Shown: positions 46,421 through 57,757, counted from the stretch's first letter. The stretch: 64,000 nt of DNA from Talinum fruticosum (GCA_021018815.1 JAITYX010000009.1:5334501-5398500), one strand, 5' to 3'. Translations and numbers: made by a program. Notes: generated by a model not told the origin, from the letters alone.

Positions 46421-47149
46421 TCATGCAATGGGATAAAATGCAAGGTGACTCAATTCTATGAAATGTGTTCTTTTGTTTAATATGATGCAAAAACTTAGGG
46501 AAAATTATAAGGACGAATTGAAAAAAAAATTACACTAGCCCCCATTCCCCCTAAAAGAAAATAAAATAGCAATATGGCTCGCATGCAATAGGTTAGGGCA
46601 GAAAAGAATATGGCCCGAGGAGTGCTCTAGCTGAAGAAAACCGCTAAACGAGCCTAAACACGGCAGTGGCGACGCCCGCCACCCCTAAAGTCTAGGGAGC
46701 TGGCAAATTTGCAGTGATGGAGATGCAGTAGGACTCTAAAAGCTCCGTAAATCTCTTATAAATAGGATCCACGCTGGTGCTTAAAAAAAATGTGCCTAAC
46801 GCAAAAAACCTTATGTGAATCAATCTAAAAACATTTTGTAACTTCCACTTTCTTTTGACAGATATGAATTTCATGAGTGAGCTAACCCAATGGATGCATG
46901 AGATAAGTAATATGGATAAATTCGAGTTATCAAATTATGGGTTGAATATCCTATCAGCATTCGCCAAGTGAAGGTCGACTAGATTTTCTTAAGCGCCGTT
47001 ATGGCCTTTTGGGATCCACACCATCACGTCTTCAGTGTTTTGGGATAAGAAATTGTGCCCCCAACCTAAAGAATTTGATGTCATACTACGCAATCACAAA
47101 GCGTACTGAAACCAGCTTCTACCCAAATCTTCGGAAAATCTCCGCGAAA
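46421..47149. mobile_element. Linker between the two parts of the antisense gene, noncoding
   Basis: AT-rich. No conserved frame seen; a matching stretch lies at about 20,200-20,800 in copy 2. It may be intron or the space between two ORFs. Confidence 0.45.
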
Positions 47150-48445
47150 TTTATAAGTACCGCTGAAACTAAGCAATAAGAATCTAGGGTGGATTTGAAT
47201 TGGAAATCGGTAAATCGACTAACTCCGATGAAACACTATCGGCACATGTATGCTTATTTTGAAGCAATCATTATCCCGAGGCGACGAGCCATTATAACCT
47301 GTCCAAGTAGGTGGATTCTTTCTGGTAGGAGGTCACGGGAATATGGCACCCCGGCACTACCGAATTTGGTTGAACAATTAGAGAATTATTGTTCTCTAAC
47401 ACCATTAATAGTTGTTGAGACAATCATAGGCTTAGTCGGGTTGAAGCAAATTCCGAGGAAGACTTCTCCGGGAGCCCTCTATTATTGCAAGTAAGCAAAC
47501 AATCATTGATGAGACCAAACGGCGTAAGCTCGGTCAGCAGCGCTAGCCATAGGGAGATCTGTCCGGTGCCGCCGAGGCTAATTTACCTCCGGCTTATGTC
47601 GAAAATCTTGTTTATTTCGCTCCTTTTCGTTTTTCCGTCTTTGTTTTTTTATTTTGCTCCTGTTGGGCCTAAAAATATTGAATTTTGACCATCCAGGACA
47701 CTTATTATTATTTTTGGTTTTGCATCCGTTATGTGCAAATCTGTTTAATGGAGCACCTAAAGCTAATTTGGGCTCCCGAGAAAACTAATTTGTACTTAGA
47801 GGTACACTTCGTCAACGAAAATGAGAAGAGATGGTAACCGATCACCCGACTTTTTGGTGGGAAGAGTACCTCAAGAATCATAGTAACGATACAGCGTGGA
47901 ATGTGGAGCACTTGAAAGTGTCCCGATTCAGGACGCATACCTTGCGGCATCCCTTTGTACGCCTGCTAGGTTTAGAAAGCAGTACCTACTATTTCCCGGA
48001 CCGTGTATTGCGGCAGATGGGAAGAGAGAAAATAATTCCTTTGTTGGACCGTATCTCGGCCCTCTACCGTTTAATTATTCAAGGGGTTTGACAACTCTAA
48101 CTCGAACAAAATTGTGGCGCGAATATTGGACGAACTCGCTGAAGCCGCCGACCCCTCCAACCAAACCCAATACTTCTGTATCTAGAGTGGATAATAGAAG
48201 TTGATCCCCAACGGCATAAGGCACCGAGAGCCGGAGAGATGGATCCTGAAGAAGTTGTCCTTGTTGCTACCCCTCTCTAAACGAAATAAACCCTCGTGTG
48301 GTTGAACGCGTCTGCCGAAGAAAACCTGGAGCCAAAGGAGTTGAAGAGAGGAGGGCCCGAAGAATCGAGGAACCGAAGAAACACACCAAGGATGATGAGG
48401 TTGAGTCTAGTGACCCTAAAGGAAAGAAAATAAAGATAAACTAGG
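47150..48445 (+). pseudogene. C-terminal part of the antisense PMD-type gene (copy 3)
   Basis: Matches copies 1 and 2: FGLE-like IGKS then NLVEQLENYCSL and VVETIIGL (47,370-47,440), a Val/Leu/Phe-rich LLFVFPSLFFYFAPVGPKNI segment (about 47,620-47,685), and a clearer block at 47,831-48,091 with DHPTFWWEEYLKNHSND, HPFVRLLGLESSTYYFP and DRVLRQMGREKIIP. A PDRVLRQFG-type motif ends the mobile domain in PMD proteins. The tail (48,300-48,445) is Lys/Glu/Arg-rich and ends DPKGKKIKIN, a possible nuclear-localisation signal. Stops and frameshifts are present. Confidence 0.6.
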
Positions 48446-48780
48446 GCTTTAAGTTTTTAGATATAATTTAGGATAGAATAAAAAAGAAGGATGTTTAGTT
48501 TTGCCTTTTTAGAACAAATTTACTATTTTTACAAGCAAGTATGCTTGCATTGATTTCCTTTTATTAGCTATGTACTCGGGTAAGTAGTAGGCTTATCTTT
48601 TTATTAAATAAAATTAATTATTATGCTATGCTTCTTTATCGCTCACCTAGAGGGAAAATAAATTGGATTGTCTAATTGGATTGCCCCAAAATAAAGAAAC
48701 CATTTAATTGGACGGTTAGAAGATTACAAAGTCAAAAGAAAAAGAAACTCTGCCTGGCCAACCCACCGTTGTCCTAGTGG
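48446..48780. other. Converging 3' ends of antisense gene and pol
   Basis: AT-rich tail (48,446-48,740), then the CCAACCCACCGTTGTC-like block near 48,757 shared with the start of the window. No gene seen. Both transcription units end here. Confidence 0.5.
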
Positions 48781-50350
48781 TGGCCGGCGCCCACCATAGC
48801 TTAGCCTGGTTGGGCCGCACGTGGCCCGCTGTCCGAAGTCATGCTAGACATAATACTTCTTCAAATGATCCAAATTCGTGTATTGAAAAATTTTCCTCTC
48901 CATCTAAATCATTCAATTTCGCAGCCTCGTCGGGTAAGATCCGACTAAGTATAAATGGGCCTTGCCAATTAGGTTTAAATTTCCTCGTGGGTCCTGAATC
49001 GACGCTCTCATCTCCTTAAGGACTAAATCTCTAATTTGCAAATTTCTAGGCTTAACTTTCTTGTTGAATGTCGTGGATATACGTGCTTGGTATATTTGGA
49101 CATTGTGCAGGGCATTGAGGCGCCTCTCATCCAATAGTACTAACTCTTCATAGCGTGTTCTAGCCTATTCTTACTTAGGTAGTATATCACATGCTTCTCC
49201 TTCCCGTCTCGTTGAGCTAGCATTGTTCCCATAGCCGTTTCCGTTGTGGCTAGATACGGATGTAAAGGTCTCCTTGGTTGGGGTGGAACTAGCACTCGGA
49301 GGGTTATCTAGGTATTCCTTATCCTTCTCGAATGCTTGTTGGCTCTTGGCATCCCAAATAGGCTTAGATCTTTTCTTTAACTTCTTGAAAATAGGTTCGC
49401 AGACTATAGTCGGCTTTGATATGAAACGACCGATGTATCGTAAACGTCCTAAGAAACCCCTTATCTCGTTTTCTGTGCTTGGTGGAGGAATCTCCTGAAT
49501 GGCTTTGATCTTGGATGGATCAACTTTGATTCCTCTAAAACTAACAACGTAACCTAACAGTTTGCCCGAGGTTACTCCAAAGGCACATTTTTAAGGGTTA
49601 AGATGCATGTTGTATTTTTGAGTCTCTGGAAGAATTTCCTTCGAATGGGTAGGTGCCCCGCCCTATCTTTGGACTTTATGATCATGTCATCCACATAAAC
49701 TTCAACTTCTTTGTGGATCATGTCATGCAATAAGGTAGTAGTTGTCCTTTAGTGCATTGTACCGACATTCTTGAGCCTAAATGGCATCACCACGTAATAG
49801 TATATCCCCCATTAAGTGATGAAGGTAATCTTATCCATATCCTCTTCAGCCATCTTAACTTGATTATACCTAGCGTAGTCGTCCATGAACAAAAGCAAAG
49901 CATGACCTGCTATATTATCTACAAGGATCTTGATATGAGGCGGCGAGAAATCATCTTTGGGACTCGGCCTTATTCGGATCTCTAATATCAACACACATGC
50001 AAACCATGTCGTCTTTCTTCTGAATCGGTACTATATCTCGCTACCCACCGAGGAAAGTGAACTACCTTGATGAACCCACCCTCTAACCGCTTCTGGACCT
50101 CTTCCTTAATCTTCAAAGCCCATTTAGTTTCATCCTCCTCGGCTTCGCTTAACTAGCTTAGCGTCTTCGTAAAGTGGAATTTTATGTTCCGCTATACTTG
50201 GCATGTCTTTGTAAGACAATGCAAAGACATCTATGAACTCTGTAAGGAGCAAAGTAAATTGCTTCTTCTCTTCTAGATCTAGTGTTCTCCCGATCTTAAC
50301 TTCTTCGGGTTGATCAACTCACCCTAGATTAATTGTTATTGTTTCCTCTA
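48781..50350 (-). pseudogene. Tat-like pol: partial reverse transcriptase fused to integrase end
   Basis: In minus-strand order: EEVKIGRTLDLEEKKQF and IDVFALSYKDMPSI (50,310-50,200), leading into RT; FMDDYARYNQVKMAEEDMDK near 49,890-49,830; EVYVDDMIIKS with YVDD at 49,686-49,697; PSKIKAIQEIPPPSTENEI (about 49,520-49,460); and PIWDAKSQQAF near 49,340, where RNase H begins. At about 49,220 it jumps to the integrase C-terminus (RTRYEELVLLDERRLN, then LQIRDLVLKEMRA). The integrase catalytic core and nearly all of RNase H are deleted. Many stops. Confidence 0.8.
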
Positions 50351-51039
50351 TTATTAGTGAGCGCTTTTCATGATCTTCCATAGCTTTTATTAGTTCTTTG
50401 GGGATTTCTTGTTCATTATTAAAGGCAAAACAATTGAAAGCAAGAGGAGGCAAAGAGTAAGCAGAAAGGTTCACTTTATTGAATGAAGCAACGAGTACAT
50501 CAAACTCGAAACCGAAGATACGTAATTAGGAAAAGAACTAGAAATAACGAAGGAGAGTAAAAAGTCCAAGTACTAGATTCGGAAAGAGGATGCACTCCTA
50601 GACCGACAGAGAAATTCCCGGCCCTCCTTGATGTCAATCCAAGTGACATGCTTGAACCCTTCATTATCAACGTTGGTGATGAATCCGGACAGATTGAACG
50701 GCGAGTGCGACATAGCTCATTATAGTACCGAGACAGAATTTCCTTCTAGGTTATTCTCTTGACCGAATAGAAGACGGAAAAGATTATTCCCAACAAGATT
50801 AGTCTAGTCCGGTGTGGACTGTCCCTTTCAAGGAGGTAGGGTGCGTCCTTCTTCGATATATAGCGATCCATCGAAAATCTCCAAACTAGGTACCAGGATA
50901 CCCTTTTCCTTGATATAGTAAGACTCGGAAAAACCATAATAAGGGAAGTCATCTCCTTCTTTTAAAAATTGCTCGTTCGTAGTATAGGAAAAGGGCTTGA
51001 TAGAGCAGACGGTGTGAAGTGCAGTCCTCTTAGTTTGAA
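50351..51039 (-). pseudogene. Spacer between protease and RT of Tat-like element
   Basis: Degenerate coding remnant, minus strand. Segments PLAFNCFAFNNEQEIP (near 50,430) and KAMEDHEKRSLIIEETI (50,385-50,335) lead into the RT domain. The rest shows no conserved motif that I recognise. Confidence 0.5.
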
Positions 51040-51843
51040 TCTTCCACTTGGCTTGGGCTATTTCCTTAGCGATAGGTTAATAACCTAGCCCAAAGTTGTA
51101 GTTGTTAGTGGGTTCAAGGGGTGGAAAAATCGGGTGGTATGCCCTTTGGCCTGCAGCAAGACCCGGAAAGTAGCCCTTCTTCATAAGCATTAAATGGAAA
51201 AATCAGATTGAAGTTAAGAGGTGCTTCATCCTTTTCTAAGGCTGTGAAAATCTCGAATTCATATAGTTCCTCATCAACGACATTGTGCTCGATCTCAACT
51301 ACGGATTCTTTAGAGGTAATAGTAGCACAAAGATTATCCCCTTTGACAGTTATCACTTGACCTTTAATAATCATCTTAAATTTTTGATGCAGTGTAGAAG
51401 ACACCGCTCGATGATCATGTAACCAAGGGCATCCTAGGAGTAAATTGAAGGTAGTCGGGATATTCGGGACTTGGAATTCGATGTTCCTTTCTACCGACCC
51501 TATATTAATTAGCAAGGTCAATGTTCCCAAGACTGTTCTTTTAGAAATGTTGTAAGCTTGAAGATGGACAATCTGTGTAGAGAGTTATTGCTCCCTAATT
51601 CCTAACCTTCTAGCAGTTCTCTAAGGACACACGTTTACTCGCTGATCCATTGTCTACCAAGGTTAAGGGAACGAACTTGTTGATGCAAGTTATGTTTAAG
51701 TAAAGGGCATTATTATGTGTAACACCTTTTAGGAGATCGTTTTGATCAAAGGTAATAGTTCCATCCCCACTATTAACCAATTCTACCACTTCCTCTAGCG
51801 TGGTTTCGAGAGAGACCTTGATCTTATTGAGTGCATCAATCAA
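51040..51843 (-). pseudogene. Tat-like protease (retropepsin) region
   Basis: The aspartic active site LTLVDNGSA (DNG codons at 51,646-51,654) has the Asn seen in the Tat/Ogre DNGSALNV motif. A stop at 51,610 and frame change follow. Then, in an open frame from 51,530, ERNIEFQVPNIPTTFNLLLG and CPWLHDHRAVSSTLHQKFK, the second half of the protease fold (LLGRPWIH-like flap end). The frame continues to 51,114 with an acidic stretch. Confidence 0.8.
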
Positions 51844-53070
51844 AGCTTGTCTATGTTTCTGGGAAGTAGATATTAATTGCCAGATTGAGATATCACCCTT
51901 AGTTTATGGAGCTATTTAAGGATTGGGTCTTCTTCTTTTGTTGCTTCAGGCTCTTTTGGAGCTTCCTAAGTCTCGTTGTGGACCTAGGGGTGCATTATGC
52001 CTTCCAGATTTAGTAAAGAATTGGACTGTAGGACTTTCAATTTTTCCCTAAAAGTCTTCTTCTTCTAAGGGTGGTGTACCCCGAAGTCATCGTTATTGTC
52101 ATCACTCGTTGCTTCTCATTTCATAGACATCCTCTTCATCACTTACCCACAGCCCCTAGACTTCCGGATCTAAAGGAGCCAATTTAAGAAGTGGTTTAGA
52201 TTTGTCAACATCTTGGATAAAAACAGACGGGTCCCACTCGACCTGGAGTGGGTTTAGTGAAAATGGCTAAGGTGCCGCTAAAAGGATTTTTGTTGTTATT
52301 TGGTTTCGGGCAACCTTAGGTAAAGGGAGTTGGCCATTTCGAAACATGCTTTCTAGTTTATTCTTGAATGTCCAACACTATTTGGTATCATGTCCTCGTA
52401 CATGACTGGTATTTGCAAACTTTTTCGGCGTCCAAGTTTTTACACTATTTCGCGGTTTCTAATTCCGCTCTAACGGGTGACAATTCTATTTTTTCTCTTT
52501 TCCAAGAGATGGTCAAGGTCTTTAGTGTAGGTAGTATCAATAGGAGTGTAGTCGGTATACCTATTGAGGGCATTAACATCTGCACCCTCGCTAGTATTGC
52601 CCGCATTGGAGGTTTTCTTATCTTTGGAGTGATAATTACCTCTATACACAATCGCGACTTTTATGGTCGTGTTAGACAGCTCTTCTTCTATCAGCAAACC
52701 AACATCTCTAAGGGCATGGTAGATCAATGTTTGGTCCGAGAATTTGGTCCTCCGTGTAGGGCATGGCAAGAGAAAAGGCCAAAATCCTTGGTGCCTTTCG
52801 GTGAACCAAACAGCTTGACCCAAGAACGCGTGATATAAGGGAAGAGGTACCGTTTCCTTGGGAAATCAAGCCTAGTTAGGCCAGCCTAGGATTAAGTGGT
52901 AGCCTCATTCCAAAAGGGTAGCTGGGGGTAAAATAAATTTTTCCTAGGGGTCCAAAATAGTATTTAAACTACGTTCACAGAGTTGCTAAATGCAGGATGC
53001 CTAATGCAAGCACATCATAAAAGATACACTAATCAAATTTTAAAGTTTGATCCTCTTAATAAAAAATTTA
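51844..53070 (-). pseudogene. Gag-protease linker and leader of Tat-like element, gag deleted
   Basis: 51,844-52,725 matches 26,640-27,480 and includes a minus-strand open frame (52,823-52,470) with GLLIEEELSNTTIKVAIVYR and SKDKKTSNAGNTSEG. At about 52,730 it jumps straight to sequence matching 29,515 onward, so about 2 kb holding gag and the minisatellite is missing compared with the other unit. Confidence 0.7.
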
Positions 53071-53088
53071 TCCCAATGGAGTTGCCAT
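53071..53088 (-). other. Primer-binding site of Tat-like element
   Basis: Minus strand ATGGCAACTCCATTGGGA immediately after the LTR end at 53,089. Close to the TGGCGACTCCGCTGGGG-type PBS of Tat/Ogre elements. Confidence 0.65.
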
Positions 53089-55082
53089 TGTAGGAATCAC
53101 GGACGTCGAGACCGCCCTGGGACCGAGCTTCCCCACAAATGCCTTTTGGCGTAGGTTTTAAAAAGTTGGATAGAATGAGGGTGGAATATGATTTTATGGT
53201 TTTGAAAGATGAATTTTTGATAGTGAGGATTGATCTCTTATTAAAAGTTCTGAATTTTATGAAGCCAAATTAATAGATTAAATCAGATTGAATTGATTGG
53301 CATTTTATTAACCGCTTTATTTTATAAATTAGTTTTAAAAATTTTCAGGATATTATTTCCTAATTGAAGAATAGAAAAATGAGAGATTAGGGTTTTCGCA
53401 GTGAGGCTTTAGGGACAAACCGGTGTGAAAAAACTGGTTTGGACCTAAGCCTCTGTCGTTAACAACCTAGTACAGGCGGCAGCCTGCACTCGGCGAGTTA
53501 CAGGCGTCGGTCGTGGGCCTTAGCTCGAAGCAATCAGCCCGGGCCTCTAACCTAGCCGAAAAATCTAGATCCTTTTTTTACCCCGCCATCGAAAAATAAC
53601 CGAGATACATTTTCAATAGAAATAAAACAAAAAGGGAAGTCACCAATAAGTTTTTAGGAAGAAAAAACTTATAAAAACAAGAATAAAAAATTTTCTCTTC
53701 CAATCTTAGTACGCGAAAATCAAATTTGGGGGCGAGGGTACGAAATGTAGGAAAAACCCTTCCATTCCGCCCATCCAAAGACAGCCATTACTAGTTTGAG
53801 TAGTATGCTAAAAGAATTTGCTAAACACAAACATACAACATGCTAAACGATAATAAAAGCAACCAAACAGTAATTAAAGGAAAGCGATAAAGAAAGCAAG
53901 TAAAGAAAGCATTAGAGAAAGAAAAGGAAAAACTAAAAAAATTACATTAGGCGGGGAGGAACTAAAAAAACTTTACATCTCTTTGATCCACAATACGGAA
54001 AGCAATAAATAAAACATAAATTAAATAACCGTTTGAAGGCTAAATGATTGCCCTCAAGTTGTCCCACTTTGTCGATCCGGATCTTTACACTCGGATCTCT
54101 TGATGCAACAAGTGACAAATCAAAGAAAAGGCTTGTTGTGGTGAATTGTAGAAAGGGTGAGTGTGTAAGGAGTAGGAAGGATCAGTTGAATAAATGCCCG
54201 TGGATCGGAATAACTAAATATTCTTTAACTCTTTGCACAAATTCAACGGCGATAAGTAGAAAAGAGGAATGTTTAAGATTAATTTCAGCAGAGTAATGTT
54301 AATGGATGTGTATTTTGCTTAGCTTTCACGCAGTATAACGCATAGGAGAAAGTCTGTATGGGAATGAGAGCCAAGACCCTCAATATTTATAGGAGAGACC
54401 TAGGTCACAAATGACCTAGGGTTCCTCTTGGCTAGCCGTCCAAACAGTTGAAACTAAACCGGGCCGAATATCTTGAGATTGAATTGGATAAAGCAAGGAT
54501 AAAACCGGATAGAATCCGGTTCGCGGCGCCGACTACCTGAGTGTGCCTAGGGTTTCGTGCCCTAGCGTGTTTTCAAAGGAGTCTTCAAGCCAAAACGCAA
54601 CGTTTCACTTAAAAATCCGGGGTTGCGGGCACCGACCACGACGTCGTTTTGAGGGGAAAATCTCCTAGTCTCGTGTGGACTATTTTATGGAGCTTAAATG
54701 CAAGCACTTTGATGCTCGTGATTATGAAATGCAATGTTTAAACATCGTCTTCAGGTCTTCAACTCCTTGTCTAATTGGACAAAAGTAAAAATGTGGTATT
54801 CTGAACTTGAAATTTTCCGGTACACAAGCAATGGAGTCCGTTTTCTCGATGGCCTCGGCCTGGTTCTTGGATTGTCCGAAAGAAAGGGGGATTTTTTATC
54901 GACCCAAGGCAAAAGGCTATTTATTTAGTGCTAGCGGTTTTTGTGACTTACGGCTTCTGTCACACTTATCGAACACAGTCTAAGATCTAAATCCTCAAAC
55001 ATGACTCAAAATTTCATCATCGGGCCAACAGAATAAAATACAAAATTAAAGAGATAAGAGACGACATTTATAGGTGTCTACA
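53089..55082 (-). mobile_element. Complete Tat-like 5' LTR (LTR-A), 1,994 bp
   Basis: On the minus strand it begins TGTAGACACC at 55,082 and ends GATTCCTACA at 53,089, giving TG...CA ends. The PBS adjoins the low end. A minus-strand TATA-like CTATAAATAT lies at 54,383-54,392. No internal insertion, so it served as the reference for the other LTR pieces. Its outer edge (55,083) is the boundary of the transposon pile. No matching target duplication could be found because the partner end of the tandem array is missing. Confidence 0.85.
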
Positions 55083-55182
55083 ACCATCAATAAGTGTACT
55101 ATAATTAAATGAAACCTACATGAGAAAAACAAAAACACCAGCCAATAAACAAATATAAATAAAGTAAAATTTGATAATCCAT

Positions 55183-55755
55183 GTAGGAGTATTTGGCAAA
55201 TAACTTTTTGTCCCTAAAAAGCTCTTTTTAGTTGTTTAAGCTGGGTAAAAAGGTAATTAGATTGTTTGGTAAATAACTTTTTGGAATAGTTTTTTAATTT
55301 AAAAACTCTTTTATAAAAAGCTCTTTGAAATAACTTTTTGGAAGAGCTTATTGTAATTAATACTTGAAGTTACTATATTACCCTTCATATTTTGGTGAAA
55401 TTATGCTAATTGCCATTGATATTACGCTAATGTTAAATTTTTTTTTAATTCATACTTTTCTACTTTTGGAACAATAGTAAAGGACGATTATGAATATTTA
55501 AGTTAATATATCACATAATTCTTAATTAATATTGAGAAGAAATATGGATATGGAATAAAAAAAAAATTATAAAGTATAAAACAATGAATGAAATTGAGTT
55601 ACGGACATAAATGAAATTGAATCAAACAGTTTTATTAGAAACAACTAAGTTTACCAAACAACTTTTCATCAAATAGCTAATGCAAACAGTTAAATCAAAT
55701 AGTTAATACAAACACCCAACAGCTAACAGTTAATACAAACAACTAATAGTTAACA
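55183..55755. mobile_element. Degenerate MITE-like element
   Basis: Left end GTAGGAGTATTTGGCAAATA and right end GTTAATACAAACACCCAACA are imperfect inverted repeats. The arms have repeated AACTTTTTGG, AAAAGCTCTTT and AACAGTTAA words, typical of small AT-rich hAT or Harbinger-type MITEs. No ORF. The exact termini and family are uncertain. Confidence 0.45.
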
Positions 55756-55778
55756 ATTGATTGCCAATATCAAAATGT

Positions 55779-55992
55779 TGGTAACCTAGTTGGCTTCAAC
55801 CCCCATCTTCCATACTTACCACCAACGTTCAAATCTTAGGGAAACATTATATTTCCTCCTGAGATAATCCAGTAAAACAAAGTTGACAATTACCTCCTTC
55901 CCTTTGTTATATAGCTCAATGGACTGTCCTGAGATAGGATCAAGTGAATTTGGCCTCCTCATACTATAAATTATAAAAAAAAAAAAAAAAAA
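55779..55992 (+). mobile_element. SINE-like element with poly(A) tail
   Basis: Begins TGGTAACCTAGTTGGCTTC, similar to a pol III A box. GTTCAAATCTTAGG near 55,829 resembles a B box. It ends with a run of about 19 A (55,974-55,992). Length about 214 bp. No target duplication is obvious. It lies about 190 bp upstream of the aquaporin TATA box. Confidence 0.45.
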
Positions 55993-56177
55993 CCTATGAG
56001 ATAAGATAAAATAGTGGAAGCATAAAACCAGAAATGATATGTCATTGGGCGGCTAATAATTGGACAGCCAACCTAAGGACTAAGTAATAAACCTTAATTG
56101 CCAATTAATTATTCATCTTCATAATTCTTCACTAAAATAAACTCAAGTTAACAACTATTGACACACCCCAACCTAGC

Positions 56178-56184
56178 ATAAATA
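56178..56184 (+). promoter_or_regulatory. Probable TATA box of the aquaporin gene
   Basis: ATAAATA in the context TAGCATAAATACC, 105 bp upstream of the start codon. It predicts transcription from about 56,210 and a CT/CA-rich leader of about 80 bases. Confidence 0.5.
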
Positions 56185-56288
56185 CCATTCCTTCTCACTC
56201 CTTTCCCTCACCACAAACAACTCACTCCCTCTCTTTCTCAAATCCAACACAGTCTGTACCTCTCTCTCTCCTAAAACTAAGAGCGAAC

Positions 56289-57757
56289 ATGGCCAAGGAC
56301 ATAGAGGTGGCGGCCGAGCAAGGCCCTGAGTACTCGGCAAAAGACTACCATGACCCTCCCCGGCCCCTCTGATGGACATGGAAGAATTGACAAAATGGTC
56401 ATTTTACAGGGCCGTCATAGCTGAGTTTATTGCCACCCTTCTCTTCCTTTACATCACTGTTCTTACAGTGATAGGGTACAAGAGCCAGACTGATCCAACT
56501 AAGAACGCCGATGAATGTGGCGGTGTTGGAATTCTTGGTATCGCTTGGGCCTTTGGTGGCATGATCTTCATCCTTGTTTACTGCACTGCCGGTATTTCAG
56601 GTAGTTCTTCATTCCTTTTTACTAACTCGACTTTTTTAAGCTGAGTCATTGTAGAAAACTGAATCCGTCGCTTTTGAGTTTTGAGACATGTTTTTTAACG
56701 CCAAATATGGTCAACGTAACAAATTAGCAGACAGCTCATTGAACTGTTGTATGTTTATTTCTTATCGAGTTCTTACCAGTCAATAATTTTCAACTAAAGC
56801 CACTTAAAATCTTGATCTTCTGATTTTAAGCAAGATACCTGATTATTATAGATTTAAATTTGGATGTGACTTTGAATTTGAATGGGTTCCTATGCTTTTG
56901 TATTAATCATATAGTTTAATTGTATGGTCAAACAGGAGGGCACATCAACCCAGCAGTGACCTTTGGCCTGTTCTTGGCAAGGAAGGTGTCACTGATTAGA
57001 GCATTCATGTACATGGTAGCCCAGTGTGCTGGTGCTATCTGTGGTGTCGGCCTCGTCAAGGCATTCCAAAAGGCTTACTATATCAGGTACGGTGGAGGCG
57101 CCAACGAGTTGTCTGCTGGCTACAGCAAGGGCACTGGTCTTGGTGCCGAGATTATTGGCACATTCGTCCTTGTCTACACCGTCTTTGCCGCAACGGACCC
57201 CAAGAGGAACGCTAGGGACTCCCATGTTCCTGTAAGTACTCTTCAAACTCGAGCTTGAAGACAAGGCTGTTCTTTTCTTAGCGAAATATATAAATCCACC
57301 TAGTATAAGCTCGATCAGATGAAGTTAAGTTATATCTCCAAGTACTATTATGAAGGCTAACATGGATGTTATTTATGTGTCAATTAAGGTCCTGGCTCCA
57401 TTGCCTATTGGGTTCGCCGTCTTCATGGTTCACTTGGCGACCATCCCAGTTACTGGCACCGGTATTAACCCAGCTCGGAGTTTCGGAGCTGCAGTTATCT
57501 ACAACCAAGAGAAGGCTTGGGATGACCACGTACGTATATCATAAACATACGACTACCATAGTTTCCTAGCCCTTTCAAGGTCATTTTACAAAATTGTTCA
57601 TTCCTAATGACGCACTGGCTAATATTTCTTTTTACATATGCAGTGGATTTTCTGGGTCGGGCCATTCATTGGAGCTGCCATCGCAGCTTTCTACCATCAA
57701 TACATTCTGAGGGCCTCTGCAATAAAGGCTCTTGGGTCATTCAGAAGCAATGCTTGA
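56289..57757 (+). CDS. PIP2: PIP2-type plasma-membrane aquaporin (exon 1 has an apparent 1-bp deletion)
   Basis: Water channel of the plasma membrane, MIP family. Exons 56,289-56,600, 56,936-57,231, 57,389-57,529 and 57,644-57,757; all three introns have GT/AG ends. The spliced product would be 287 residues, normal for PIP2, if one C is missing from CCTCCCCGG (C run 56,358-56,361). As written, frame 1 stops at 56,370-56,372 after 27 codons, while the PIP2 frame reads on from ATG 56,372. Residue numbers assume that extra base. NPA boxes at 109-111 and 230-232; water-selective filter Phe89, His218, Thr227, Arg233; loop-B Ser123 and loop-D His201 for gating; Asp30/Glu33 region for Ca binding; C-terminal Ser282/Ser285. 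The long N-terminus and short LGSFRSNA end mark PIP2 rather than PIP1. Either an assembly indel or a real lesion. Confidence 0.92.

Larger units (their letters stand above)
29870..55082 (-). mobile_element. Tat-like Ty3/gypsy element with antisense PMD ORF, host of nested copia insertions
   Basis: In minus-strand order: 5' LTR (55,082-53,089), PBS, leader and gag-protease linker with gag deleted, protease (51.8-51.1 kb), part of reverse transcriptase (about 50.35-49.4 kb), the end of integrase (about 49.2-48.8 kb), a plus-strand extra gene (43.76-48.45 kb), polypurine tract, and 3' LTR (42,989-29,870, interrupted). Without the two copia insertions the element is about 14 kb. An antisense extra ORF between pol and 3' LTR is characteristic of Tat-lineage elements such as Retand and Grande. 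It cannot move by itself: gag, most of RNase H and most of integrase are missing. Confidence 0.75.

Noticed and set aside
47620..47690. A membrane segment (LLFVFPSLFFYF) in the antisense gene
   Set aside because: The Phe-rich stretch comes from T-rich DNA in a broken frame, and the aligned region of copy 1 does not keep it as an open frame.
52368..52838. 156-codon plus-strand frame
   Set aside because: It lies opposite the gag-protease linker of a minus-strand gypsy element. The same sequence at 27.2 kb is broken in this frame, and the minus-strand frame shows the coding pattern.
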